Positions 17,232 through 28,619 of a DNA stretch of 64,000 bases are shown here, piece after piece. Positions within the stretch are counted from its first letter, which is position 1. Each line of letters starts with the position of its first letter. Source of the stretch: Candidatus Proruminimicrobium quisquiliarum (GTDB lineage Bacteria > Elusimicrobiota > Endomicrobiia > Endomicrobiales > Endomicrobiaceae); assembly GCA_018433245.1 (NCBI GenBank), contig JAHDRN010000001.1, forward strand, positions 124,001 through 188,000, written 5' to 3'. The notes beneath the pieces are model-generated. The model saw only the letters and a list, made by a program, of their open reading frames with translations. It was not told where the DNA came from and ran no database searches. The translations under genes and the position numbers were made by a program.

Positions 17232-17924
17232 ATGGAAGAAAAAAAATATACTCTTACCAAGAAAGAATTAAACGCGGAAAAATCCAAGGCAATAGGAAGA
17301 TTTGCCTCAATCGCATCCCATGATCTTAAAAATGTTTTGGGCAGTTTGCTGAATATGTCGTATTATTTTACAAAAGTCTTGAAAGTTGAAGGGGAAATGC
17401 CCAATAAAATGTTGGGCTTATTATCATCCGAAATTAAAAAATTGAATACTACCGTAACAGAACTTTTGGATATGACCAGAGTAAAACAGCTGACAAAAGA
17501 AAGCTGCGATTTATTTGACATAGTTACAAAATCAATAGAGAATTCAAAAGCGGAAGGAATAGATTTTGAGACGGATTTAATACATGTTAAAATACACGCC
17601 GATGTTTTGAGAATGACGCAGGTTTTTTCAAATATTATCAAAAACGCAAAAGACGCAATGCAAAACAAAGGAAAAATTTCGGTTAAAATGTTTTTGAATG
17701 AAAATTTTGCGGATGTCGTAATTACCGATGAAGGCATAGGCATGGATGAAGAAACTCTTGAAAATTGTTTTGACCCTTTATTTACTACAAAATCTACAAA
17801 AGCGGTCGGAATGGGTTTGACGGTTTCTTTACAGATTATTGAAATGCACGGCGGAAAAATAAGAATTGAAACTGAAAAAGGCAACGGCTGTTCCGTTTAC
17901 ATAACCCTTCCTGTCGTAAAATAA
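17232..17924 (+). CDS. Soluble histidine kinase, no sensor domain
   Basis: A 230-residue cytoplasmic kinase consisting only of a HisKA dimerisation domain and an ATPase domain. The H box is IASHDLKNVLGSL with His30; the N box is IIKNAKDAM, G1 DEGIGMD, the F box FDPLFTTK and G2 GMGLTVS. There is no membrane span, PAS or HAMP, so it must receive its signal through a partner, most likely the triple-receiver protein whose stop codon is 2 bases upstream. Its 3' end is 5 bases from the convergent tilS stop codon, with only an AT-rich stretch between them. Confidence 0.9.
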   Translation: MEEKKYTLTKKELNAEKSKAIGRFASIASHDLKNVLGSLLNMSYYFTKVLKVEGEMPNKMLGLLSSEIKKLNTTVTELLDMTRVKQLTKESCDLFDIVTKSIENSKAEGIDFETDLIHVKIHADVLRMTQVFSNIIKNAKDAMQNKGKISVKMFLNENFADVVITDEGIGMDEETLENCFDPLFTTKSTKAVGMGLTVSLQIIEMHGGKIRIETEKGNGCSVYITLPVVK

Positions 17925-17929
17925 AAAAA

Positions 17930-18901
17930 TTATTTTTTTATAAATGATATTTTGCTGCCGTTTTTTTTGACAATCCACTGTTTGTTGAGAATATAGGCGG
18001 CATCTTTATTAGAATATATCCATTTTATGATTCCGTTTATGTGGGTTGAATCTTTTTTAACCGGCATAATGTTTTTTAATATTCTGTGTTTTATAACATT
18101 GTCAGAATTTGAGAAAGATTTCAGATGTACGGTTATTTTATTTTTTGATATTTTTACATTTTTTAAAATAAAATTTGCCGTTTTTTTATCAAAATATGCG
18201 GTTTCCCTTGCAATTATTTTTGATAACTCAAAAAAATGTTCGTTTACAAGAGGATTTATTTTTTTTAGTTCCGGCAATATATTTAATCTTATTTTGTTTC
18301 TGGTATAGTCCTGCGAGAAATTAGACTTGTCCGTGCAAAATTTTAATTTTTGTTTTTTTGCGTACAATTCTATAAGGTCTCTTGAAACGGATAACAGCGG
18401 GCGTATTACGGAAATATTTTTATCTAATTTCCTTGAAACGGGGATTCCCGCAAGTCCTTCGCTGCCCGTGCCTCTTATGAGCCACATTAAAATTGTTTCT
18501 GCCTGATCGTTCATGTTATGAGCCGTTGCAATTTTACCGTATTTTTCGGTTTTTGCGATATGCGTGAGATTTAAATATCTTAACTGTCTGCCGGCTGTTT
18601 CAACGGATATATTGTTTTTTAAAGCAAAATTTTTTGTATCCAGATTTTTTGAAATAAACCTGATATTTCTGAGTTTTGAAAATTTTTCAACCAGTTTAGT
18701 CTCTTTTACGGATTCTTTTCTGAGATGATGATTAAAATTTACTACCGTCAGATCAATATCCATGCTTTTTTTTAATCTGTAAAAAAGATCGGCCATAACG
18801 ATTGAGTCCGCGCCTCCGGAAACGGCAAGAATTATTTTATCGCCGTTTGAGACCAGATTATTTTCTGTTATATGATTTTTAAAAATCTGCCATATTAACA
18901 T
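17930..18901 (-). CDS. tilS: tRNA(Ile)-lysidine synthase
   Basis: A 323-residue N-type ATP pyrophosphatase that attaches lysine to C34 of tRNA-Ile(CAU), changing it from Met to Ile decoding. The PP-loop ILAVSGGADSIVMADLF lies near the N-terminus, and HNMNDQAETILMWLIRG-type residues form the second family block. The protein lacks a long C-terminal substrate domain. The frame could begin at TTG 18922, but that codon lies in the promoter -10 region; ATG 18901 is preferred. The -10 box TATAAT (18919-18914) is 12 bases from this ATG and there is no Shine-Dalgarno, so the mRNA leader would be very short. Confidence 0.9.
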   Translation of the reverse strand: MLIWQIFKNHITENNLVSNGDKIILAVSGGADSIVMADLFYRLKKSMDIDLTVVNFNHHLRKESVKETKLVEKFSKLRNIRFISKNLDTKNFALKNNISVETAGRQLRYLNLTHIAKTEKYGKIATAHNMNDQAETILMWLIRGTGSEGLAGIPVSRKLDKNISVIRPLLSVSRDLIELYAKKQKLKFCTDKSNFSQDYTRNKIRLNILPELKKINPLVNEHFFELSKIIARETAYFDKKTANFILKNVKISKNKITVHLKSFSNSDNVIKHRILKNIMPVKKDSTHINGIIKWIYSNKDAAYILNKQWIVKKNGSKISFIKK

Positions 18902-18913
18902 AATTGTTATAAT

Positions 18914-18946
18914 ATTATACAATATACGCGATATTTTTGATATAAT
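18914..18946. promoter_or_regulatory. Divergent tilS / ilvN promoter region
   Basis: On the minus strand TATAAT (18919-18914) serves tilS, with only a weak -35. On the plus strand TATAAT at 18941-18946 is preceded by TG one base upstream (18938-18939), an extended -10, and should serve ilvN, whose GGAG ribosome binding site is at 18970-18973. The two -10 boxes are 21 bases apart, so the polymerases would compete. Confidence 0.5.
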
Positions 18947-18979
18947 GAACTGTATGATATTATATGTTTGGAGTTTTAA

Positions 18980-20492
<1,513 letters not shown>

Positions 20493-20493
<1 letters not shown>

Positions 20494-21449
20494 TGAAAAA
20501 AGTATTTCTGATAATCTTTGAGATAATGCTGATTGGAGCCTTATTAAGTGTTACGGTGTATTATTCAATAAATAAAATAATGAGTTCTTTCGTAAGCGAA
20601 AAAGGCGAAGTTATAGTTCCGGATCTGCAGGGGAAAAACCTTACAGACAGTTTGGAAGCTTTGTCACAGTCCAAATTGGCGTTACTCAAAGAAGGGTCAG
20701 AATTTAATCAGGATGTTCCGGCAGGTATAGTAATAAGGCAGTCTCCTCAGCCGGGAATGAATGTAAAAGAAGGAAAGACCGTAAGGGTTACGGTAAGTCA
20801 GGGCGGAGAAATAGTGTATGTTCCGAATTTAGTCGGAGAAACAATACGTTCGGCTACTATATCGTTACGGTCCGTAGGTTTGATTCTCGGAGAAGTTTTA
20901 AAAAAACCTTCCGTTAATTATGAAGAATCCGTAGTTTTGGAACAGGATCCCGTTTCGGGGTCAACGGTTGGCAAGGAAGAAACCGTAAATATTGTAGTTT
21001 CAAGCGGTAAACCGTCGGACGGCTCTTTTCTTATGGTTAACTGGGTCGGCAAATCGGCTGAAGAAGCAAAAAAATGGGCCGTTGATAACGGATTTCAGGT
21101 TGATGTTATGCCTGCAAAAACCAATCTTGCAAATCCGGGTGATGTATTTGAACAGTTACCGAAATTTGACAGTAAACTTTCACAGGACGTAAAAATTGTT
21201 TTTTATGTCGCTAACGAAAGAAGTTCCCTTATTCAGGAAGATAAAAAATTTACTTATACGGTTCCTTCTACCGGGAATACGAGCAAAAGAGTCAGGTTTA
21301 TATTAGCCGACGATCGAGGGGAAAAAGATATTTTTAATGGCGTCAGAAAACCGGGAACCGTAATAAATATACCGCTGAAAGTACAGGGTAAGGCAACCGT
21401 TAAAGTTTTTGTCAATAACGTTTCAACAGAAAACATAGAACTAAAATAA
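20493..21449 (+). CDS. PASTA-domain membrane protein without kinase
   Basis: A 318-residue protein with one N-terminal membrane span (about 5-27), three periplasmic PASTA repeats (about 40-103, 107-173, 178-245) and a beta-rich tail (about 250-318). PASTA domains bind muropeptides or beta-lactam-like ligands and normally hang from Ser/Thr kinases or class A/B PBPs; here no kinase or transpeptidase domain is present. The start codon overlaps the ilvC stop (TAATG), so it is coupled to ilvC. The downstream gene is rpe, recalling the kinase-rsgA-rpe order of other bacteria. Role is probably wall sensing or scaffolding; this is inference. Confidence 0.85.
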
Positions 21450-21558
21450 AATTGACGTTCAAAAGCATTATTGACTCCGGCATTTGCCTGCCGGTAAAGA
21501 ATCTTAAAGTTTTATATTAACAATCAATAATTTTTAATTGCATAAAAGAAAGGATTTT

Positions 21559-22215
21559 ATGAAAAAAGTGATGATAGCTCCGTCAATTTTGTCCGCTGAT
21601 TTTTCAAATCTGAGACAAGATATTGATATGGTTGAAAAAGCCGGCGCGGATTGGCTGCATATTGACGTTATGGACGGGCATTTTGTCCCGAATATAACAA
21701 TAGGGCCTCTTGTCGTAAAAAACATAAGAAAACACACCAAGTTGTTTTTTGACGTTCATTTAATGATTACAAATCCCGAAAAATATTGGAAAAGTTTTAA
21801 GATTGCCGGCGCAGATGCGATTGTTTTTCATCAGGAAGTCGCATGCGATAAAGTTCAATTGCTGAAAGAAATAAAAGAATCGGGATTAAAAGCCGGAATA
21901 TCAATAAAACCGAAGACTCCCGTTGAAACAATTTTAGAATTGCTGCCTTTTATTGATATAATATTGATAATGACGGTTGAACCGGGTTTCGGCGGACAGT
22001 CTTTTATGGACGAGCTTTTGCCGAAAATATCCGGTTTGCGTAAAATTATAGACGAAAATAAATATAATTGCCTGATTGAAGTGGACGGCGGAATAAATTT
22101 AGATACCGCAAAAAAATGTTTTAACGCGGGCGTTGACGTTTTAGTCAGCGGCAATTATATATTCGCGTCCGAAAATCCGGCAAAAATTTTACAGGATTTA
22201 AAATCAATAAGCTAA
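21559..22215 (+). CDS. rpe: Ribulose-phosphate 3-epimerase
   Basis: A 218-residue TIM-barrel metalloenzyme interconverting ribulose-5-phosphate and xylulose-5-phosphate in the pentose phosphate pathway. Family signatures are APSILSADFSNL at the N-terminus, HIDVMDGHFVPNITIGP near 33-50, DVHLMI, MTVEPGFGGQSF, and EVDGGI near the end. An in-frame TTG at 21538 exists, but ATG 21559 follows an AAGGA ribosome binding site at 5-6 bases and gives the normal N-terminus. Length is typical. It lies 109 bases after the PASTA gene and 3 bases before the transglycosylase gene. Confidence 0.96.
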   Translation: MKKVMIAPSILSADFSNLRQDIDMVEKAGADWLHIDVMDGHFVPNITIGPLVVKNIRKHTKLFFDVHLMITNPEKYWKSFKIAGADAIVFHQEVACDKVQLLKEIKESGLKAGISIKPKTPVETILELLPFIDIILIMTVEPGFGGQSFMDELLPKISGLRKIIDENKYNCLIEVDGGINLDTAKKCFNAGVDVLVSGNYIFASENPAKILQDLKSIS

Positions 22216-22218
22216 TTT

Positions 22219-23580
22219 ATGGCATATTTATCAAAAAATTTAACAATAATATTGTCTTTCCTCATACTTTTCAGCAATCCCGCATTTCCCAGCAGTGACG
22301 TAAAACAAGCCATAAATGAAGCCGAAGAAGTTATAGCCGCCGAATGCAAAGTTGATGACGATACAAAGCAAAAAATAATAGATGCGGATGAAAGTTTCCA
22401 GAAAGTGACGGAGGCCTATCATAACGGAGATTATGAGCTTACAAAAGAAGAATATAAAAAATTTCTTGAAAAATTGAAAAACATAGACATAGATTCGGAA
22501 ATGACGACGTTTTTACTGACGGATTTTGAAAATATTCTTATAAAATTGAAAAACATAAATAATATAGGATCATGTAAAAAAGATTTTAATAAAAACAGCA
22601 ATAAGAATGAAATATCAATGTCTTATAATCAGGAAATACTGGACAAATGGTTTAAAATATATACTACGGGAAAAAGCAAAGAAAGCGTAAGACTTGCTCT
22701 TCAAAGAAGCGGCAGATATATGGAGATGATAAAAAAAGTTTTGAAAGAATATGATTTGCCGGAACAGCTGAAGTATTTGCCGATAGTTGAAAGTTTATTC
22801 AATAACAGTACCGTATCAAGAGCAAAAGCAGTCGGATTGTGGCAGATAATGAGCCACAGAGGGAAATCATTAGGATTACAGATAAATTATTGGGTTGACG
22901 AGCGCAGAGACCCTGAAAAAGCAACGAGAGCCGCGGCCAAATATCTTAAAGAACTTTTTATTTTATTGAATGACTGGCAGCTGGCATTGGTTGCCTATAA
23001 CAGAGGAGAGTTCGGCATAATCAGAGATATGAAATTTTCAAACGCTTCAAGCGTTGAAGAAATGAAAGAGAGAAGCGCGACTCCCAAAGAAACCCAGAAT
23101 TATGTGCCTCAGTTTATAGTAGCTGTAAAGATAGCCGAAAATCCTGCAGAATACGGTTTTGAAAATCTTGATTATGAAACTCCATTGGAGTATGACACCG
23201 TTGTGCTTAATAAAGTTATTGATTTAAAAGTTGTGGCAAAATGCGCAAACACGACTGTTGAAACTATAAAGGTATTGAATCCTTCCATTATGGCATGGTG
23301 CACGCCTCACGGATATAACAATTTTGAATTAAAAATACCGGTCGGAACAAAAGATATATTTCTGGACAATATCGCAAAAGAAAAAGAATTAAATCCAAGC
23401 CCCGGATTTATAAAACATAAGGTTAAAAAAGGCGAGTGGCTTGAGTTAATAGCGCAAAAATATAAAACTTCCGTTAAGGAAATAAAAAATGACAATCCTA
23501 AATTAAAGAAGAAAAAACATATATATCCCGGGCAGATAATTGTGGTAAGGCCGGGCAGAAAGTATTATAACGGGAAATAA
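22219..23580 (+). CDS. Lytic transglycosylase with LysM (MltD-like)
   Basis: A 453-residue exported murein hydrolase. The N-terminus is a signal peptide (hydrophobic 6-22, ending around FPSS). The SLT domain (about 150-290) has the catalytic Glu in PIVESLFNN, then AKAVGLWQIM and ALVAYNRGE. A LysM domain closes the protein (about 408-448, VKKGEWLELIAQKYKTS then YPGQIIVV), and a weaker LysM-like segment lies near 325-375. It cleaves glycan strands to anhydromuropeptides in the periplasm. The ATG is 3 bases after rpe. The N-terminal 120 residues are helical and not typical of MltD; function there is unknown. Confidence 0.88.
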   Translation: MAYLSKNLTIILSFLILFSNPAFPSSDVKQAINEAEEVIAAECKVDDDTKQKIIDADESFQKVTEAYHNGDYELTKEEYKKFLEKLKNIDIDSEMTTFLLTDFENILIKLKNINNIGSCKKDFNKNSNKNEISMSYNQEILDKWFKIYTTGKSKESVRLALQRSGRYMEMIKKVLKEYDLPEQLKYLPIVESLFNNSTVSRAKAVGLWQIMSHRGKSLGLQINYWVDERRDPEKATRAAAKYLKELFILLNDWQLALVAYNRGEFGIIRDMKFSNASSVEEMKERSATPKETQNYVPQFIVAVKIAENPAEYGFENLDYETPLEYDTVVLNKVIDLKVVAKCANTTVETIKVLNPSIMAWCTPHGYNNFELKIPVGTKDIFLDNIAKEKELNPSPGFIKHKVKKGEWLELIAQKYKTSVKEIKNDNPKLKKKKHIYPGQIIVVRPGRKYYNGK

Positions 23581-23629
23581 TTTTTCTTTTATAAAATTTT
23601 GTAAAATTATATAATTTTTTTGAGGTTTT

Positions 23630-24724
23630 ATGAGAATAGTAATTAAAATAGGCACAAGCACTTTAACAGATAAATCCGGCAAACTCAACAATGAATATAT
23701 ATCCGTATTTGCAAAAGAGATCGCCGCAATTAAAAAACAAAAAAAAGTTGATATTATTATTGTGAGTTCCGGCGCCATAGGCGCGGGTCTGGGATATTTA
23801 AATCTTTCAAAAAGACCGTCTAATTTAAGGGAAAAACAGGCTCTTGCTTCCATAGGGCAGCCTATTATCATGCAGGCTTACAGACAGGCTTTTGAACCGC
23901 TCGGTACGGCTGTGGCCCAGATTCTTTTAACAAGATATGATTTTGACGACAGAGAAAGATACATTAACATAAGAAATTCAATAGCAGAACTGTTGAAAAA
24001 AAATATAGTTCCGGTTATAAACGAAAATGACTCAGTTGCCGTTCATGAAATAAATTTCGGCGATAATGACACGCTCAGCGCTCTTGTTGCTGTTGCGACT
24101 CAGTCTGATATGCTGTTTATACTGACGGATGTTGACGGATTATACGAGGGCATACCCGGGAAATCTGCAATTATCAAACAGATTAACAAAATAACGCCTG
24201 AAATTTTACAAATAGCGACGTCAGATTCGGGCAGCGGAAAGGGAACCGGCGGCATGCACACTAAACTTACCGCGGCGGAAATAGCCTCAAGTTCCGGAGT
24301 CAAAACTTTTATTACAAACGGTAAAAAATTGAATCTTATAATGGAAGCCGTTTCGGGGCAGTCTGTGGGAACCGAAATTTTACCGAATAAAGTTTTGAAG
24401 TCCAGAAAATCATGGATTGCTTTCGGCAAAAAAACATACGGGTCTGTTACGGTTGACGCAAATGCCGCAATCGCAATTACCGAAAAACATAAAAGTCTTC
24501 TTTCTTCGGGGATAATTTCAGTGTACGGCAATTTCAGAAGAGGCGATGCGGTTGCAATTTTTGATAAGAAAAATAAAAAGGAAATAGCAAGAGGTTTATC
24601 TAATTATGATTCCGAAAATTTATTGAAGATCATGGGAAAATCTTCGGATGAAATAAGAAAAAATTATCCTTATCTCAACTGCGAGGAAGCAGTTCATAAA
24701 GATAATCTGGTTATAATAAAATAA
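23630..24724 (+). CDS. proB: Glutamate 5-kinase
   Basis: A 364-residue enzyme phosphorylating glutamate at the gamma-carboxyl as the first step of proline synthesis. The amino-acid kinase domain (1-255) shows VIKIGTSTLTD, IVSSGAIGAGLGYL and INENDSVAV; the PUA domain follows (about 272-360). A GAGG ribosome binding site is 6 bases before the ATG, with AT-rich sequence upstream. The partner proA is not nearby; the next gene is a Nudix hydrolase after 4 bases. Length and domain layout match the ProB-PUA form. Confidence 0.95.
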   Translation: MRIVIKIGTSTLTDKSGKLNNEYISVFAKEIAAIKKQKKVDIIIVSSGAIGAGLGYLNLSKRPSNLREKQALASIGQPIIMQAYRQAFEPLGTAVAQILLTRYDFDDRERYINIRNSIAELLKKNIVPVINENDSVAVHEINFGDNDTLSALVAVATQSDMLFILTDVDGLYEGIPGKSAIIKQINKITPEILQIATSDSGSGKGTGGMHTKLTAAEIASSSGVKTFITNGKKLNLIMEAVSGQSVGTEILPNKVLKSRKSWIAFGKKTYGSVTVDANAAIAITEKHKSLLSSGIISVYGNFRRGDAVAIFDKKNKKEIARGLSNYDSENLLKIMGKSSDEIRKNYPYLNCEEAVHKDNLVIIK

Positions 24725-24728
24725 AATC

Positions 24729-25256
24729 ATGAAATTAACGGAAAAACTTTTTAAAAAACAATGTATTTATAAAGGCAAAGCGGTAGATATGCATAATGAC
24801 ATAGTCATATTGCCGAACAATGAAAAAGCCACAAGGGAATATCTCGGACATCCCGGAGCAGTTGCGGTTGTTCCGTTTATAAATAAAACGGATATCGTTT
24901 TTGTAAGACAGTTTAGATATCCCGTCAATGAAATAACTTATGAAATACCGGCGGGCAAACTTGATAAAAATGAAAAACCTTTAAAATGCGTTAACAGAGA
25001 ATTGGAGGAAGAAACGGGTTTTAAAGCGAAAAAAATTGAAAAACTTCTTTCTTTTTGGCCTACTCCCGCTTTTTCAAACGAAGTTTTGCATATTTATAAG
25101 GCGCTTGATTTGGTAAAGGGTAAAACTAATCCGGACGAAGACGAGTTTATAAATACGGTTATTGTTCCGTATAAAAAAGCGATTGAAATGATTAAAAAGG
25201 GTAAAATAAAAGATTCCAAAACAATTATAGCTTTAACATATCTGTCCGTATTATAA
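24729..25256 (+). CDS. Nudix hydrolase, ADP-ribose pyrophosphatase type
   Basis: A 175-residue Nudix protein that probably hydrolyses ADP-ribose or a related nucleotide sugar. The Nudix box is complete: G-x5-E-x7-REL-EEE-TGF starting at AGKLDKNE around residue 78. Upstream VVPFINKTDIVFVRQFRYPV and EIPAGK are characteristic of the ADP-ribose pyrophosphatase group (YjhB/NudF-like), as is the WPTPAFSNEVLHIY stretch afterwards. It begins 4 bases after proB and ends before the groESL promoters. Exact substrate is uncertain. Confidence 0.88.
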   Translation: MKLTEKLFKKQCIYKGKAVDMHNDIVILPNNEKATREYLGHPGAVAVVPFINKTDIVFVRQFRYPVNEITYEIPAGKLDKNEKPLKCVNRELEEETGFKAKKIEKLLSFWPTPAFSNEVLHIYKALDLVKGKTNPDEDEFINTVIVPYKKAIEMIKKGKIKDSKTIIALTYLSVL

Positions 25257-25282
25257 GCATTAATCGTGCAACAAAATAACTA

Positions 25283-25311
25283 TTGACAAATTTTTCAAAC
25301 TTGTTTATAAT
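25283..25311 (+). promoter_or_regulatory. groESL promoter P1
   Basis: A fully consensus promoter: TTGACA at 25283-25288 and TATAAT at 25306-25311, 17 bases apart. The last T of the -10 is also the first base of the first CIRCE operator, so repressor binding would block transcription initiation. Confidence 0.85.
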
Positions 25312-25337
25312 TAGCACCCAATAATCAAGAGTGCTTA
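25311..25337 (+). promoter_or_regulatory. CIRCE operator 1 (HrcA site)
   Basis: TTAGCACCC (25311-25319), nine bases, then GAGTGCTTA (25329-25337). Compared with the known CIRCE consensus TTAGCACTC-N9-GAGTGCTAA there are two mismatches in 18 positions and the exact spacer length. HrcA binding here would repress groES-groEL until heat shock. No hrcA gene lies in the window. Confidence 0.9.
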
Positions 25338-25344
25338 AAAAGAC

Positions 25345-25373
25345 TTGACAAAAATCCGGACTTAGTGTATAAT
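25345..25373 (+). promoter_or_regulatory. groESL promoter P2
   Basis: A second fully consensus promoter: TTGACA at 25345-25350 and TATAAT at 25368-25373, again 17 bases apart, exactly 62 bases downstream of P1. It relates to the second operator as P1 does to the first. Confidence 0.85.
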
Positions 25374-25399
25374 TAGCAATCAATTGGCGCGAGCGCCAA
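25373..25399 (+). promoter_or_regulatory. CIRCE-like operator 2, diverged
   Basis: TTAGCAATC (25373-25381), nine bases, then GAGCGCCAA (25391-25399): three mismatches in 18 to the CIRCE consensus, with the exact 9-base spacer and the same one-base overlap with TATAAT as operator 1. The right arm also belongs to a perfect short palindrome ATTGGCGC-GA-GCGCCAAT (25383-25400), which could fold in the mRNA leader from P2. Confidence 0.7.
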
Positions 25400-25440
25400 T
25401 AAAAAAATTACAAAAAGTAAAAAATAGGAGGAGTCGGAAA

Positions 25441-25728
25441 ATGAAAATCAGACCGTTGGGAGACAGAATCATTGTTAAAGTTGAAGAACCTAAGGAAAAG
25501 AAAGTCGGAGGAATTATTATTCCGGACACCGTGAAAGAAAAACCACAGGAAGGCGCTGTTGTAGCGGTAGGAAAAGGGAAAGTTGACAAAGACGGAAAAG
25601 TAATTGAGATGGATGTTAAAGTAGGAGACAAAGTTTTATACGGAAAATATGCCGGAACAGAAATCAAAATAGAAAATGTTGATTATTTGATAATGTCTCA
25701 GGAAGACGTATTGGGTATACTTGAATAA
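25441..25728 (+). CDS. groES: Co-chaperonin GroES
   Basis: A 95-residue co-chaperonin that caps the GroEL cavity. Family pattern [20 protein letters not shown] begins the protein, the mobile loop region is [19 protein letters not shown], and the C-terminal part has [16 protein letters not shown]. The frame is open further upstream, but AGGAGGA at 25426-25432 and the exact GroES N-terminus place the start at ATG 25441. It is expressed from the tandem promoters and is 37 bases before groEL. Confidence 0.98.
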   Translation: MKIRPLGDRIIVKVEEPKEKKVGGIIIPDTVKEKPQEGAVVAVGKGKVDKDGKVIEMDVKVGDKVLYGKYAGTEIKIENVDYLIMSQEDVLGILE

Positions 25729-25744
25729 TTTGGTTTTTAAATAA

Positions 25745-27400
<1,656 letters not shown>

Positions 27401-27431
27401 ACTTGTAAAGTTTAAAATAAACGTAACACAA

Positions 27432-27466
27432 AACAGCCCGTTTTTTATAAGACGGGCTGTTTTTTT
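27432..27466 (+). terminator. Terminator of groES-groEL
   Basis: AACAGCCCG (27432-27440) pairs with CGGGCTGTT (27453-27461) around a 12-base loop and runs into a T tract ending at 27466. This is a typical intrinsic terminator. Confidence 0.92.
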
Positions 27467-27525
27467 GTTGGCAAATAAATTGTATAATATCACAACGGCT
27501 GTAAATATGTTTTTACGGAGATAAA

Positions 27526-28593
27526 ATGAAGAAGATAAATAACATAAGAAAGAAAATAAACGTTATTGATAAAAAAGTTCTTCAGCTTCTTAATGAAAGG
27601 GCAAAAGAAACGGTAGAGATAGGGAAATTAAAAAATTCATCGGGAAAAGCGGTTTATGTTCCAAGCCGTGAAGCGGATATACTGAATTCTCTTTATAAAA
27701 CAAATAACGGGCCTTTGTCACGCGAACAGGTAAATAATATATTTAAAGAAATTATAAGTTCATGCAGAAGTCTGGAATCAAAAATAAGAATATCATATCT
27801 CGGGCCGCAGGGAACTTTTTCACATCAGGCGGCAGTAAAAAAATTCGGATTAAGTGCCGAATATATTCCGTGCGAGACCATAACCGACGTTATACTTGCC
27901 GTTGAAAAAAATACTGCCGATTTTGCGGTTATTCCGGTTGAAAATTCCACAGAAGGGTCAATCAATATGTCGCTTGATATGCTTGTTGATACAAATCTTA
28001 ATGTTGTAAGCGAAATTAATTTAAAAGTTCAGCAGTGTCTTTTATCAAAATATAAAATGTCTGATATAAAAACTGTTTATTCTCACCAGCAGCCTCTTGC
28101 GCAATGCGGAATGTGGCTGAGAAAAAATCTGCCTAACGCAAAAGTAGTTGCGGTTAATTCCACGGCTGAAGCTTCAATGCTTGCGTGTAAAAATAAAAAT
28201 TCAGCCGCAATAGCTTCCCAAGTTGCATCTGAAATTTATAATTTGGATATAATCGCCAAATCTATTGAAGACAGCAGAAACAACTGGACAAGATTTTTTG
28301 TTTTGGGAAATATCTTTACGTCACAGTCTAAAAAAGACAAAACAAGCATAATATTTACGATTAAAGATAAGGTAAGCACCCTTTATCATATACTTTCTAT
28401 TTTCAGCAAAGCGGGCGTCAATCTTACGAAAGTTGAGTCAAGACCGACAAAAAAAAGAGCATGGGAATACATATTTTTCATAGATTTTAACGGACATATA
28501 AACGATAAAAAAATAACAAAAGTTTTAGATAAAGTAAAAAATAACACTTTGTTTCTTAAAGTGCTTGGTTCTTATCCCCAGGCCGCTGACTGA
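27526..28593 (+). CDS. pheA: Bifunctional chorismate mutase / prephenate dehydratase
   Basis: A 355-residue P-protein making phenylpyruvate from chorismate. The AroQ-type chorismate mutase (1-85) starts with IRKKINVIDKKVLQLLNER. The dehydratase (about 88-270) has ISYLGPQGTFSHQAA, VIPVENSTEGSINM and the NNWTRFFVLG catalytic TRF motif. The ACT domain (about 280-355) retains the phenylalanine-binding VESRPTKKRAWEY segment, so feedback inhibition is expected. A CGGAG ribosome binding site precedes the ATG and a TATAAT box lies at 27483-27488 with a poor -35. hisC follows after 26 bases and could transaminate its product. Confidence 0.96.
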   Translation: MKKINNIRKKINVIDKKVLQLLNERAKETVEIGKLKNSSGKAVYVPSREADILNSLYKTNNGPLSREQVNNIFKEIISSCRSLESKIRISYLGPQGTFSHQAAVKKFGLSAEYIPCETITDVILAVEKNTADFAVIPVENSTEGSINMSLDMLVDTNLNVVSEINLKVQQCLLSKYKMSDIKTVYSHQQPLAQCGMWLRKNLPNAKVVAVNSTAEASMLACKNKNSAAIASQVASEIYNLDIIAKSIEDSRNNWTRFFVLGNIFTSQSKKDKTSIIFTIKDKVSTLYHILSIFSKAGVNLTKVESRPTKKRAWEYIFFIDFNGHINDKKITKVLDKVKNNTLFLKVLGSYPQAAD

Positions 28594-28619
28594 CAAAGCA
28601 TTGCAAAAAGGAGCAGCAA

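Noticed and set aside
25384-25440. Upstream extension of groES
   Set aside because: The extra residues cross the CIRCE-like operator and the Shine-Dalgarno; the family start is at 25441.
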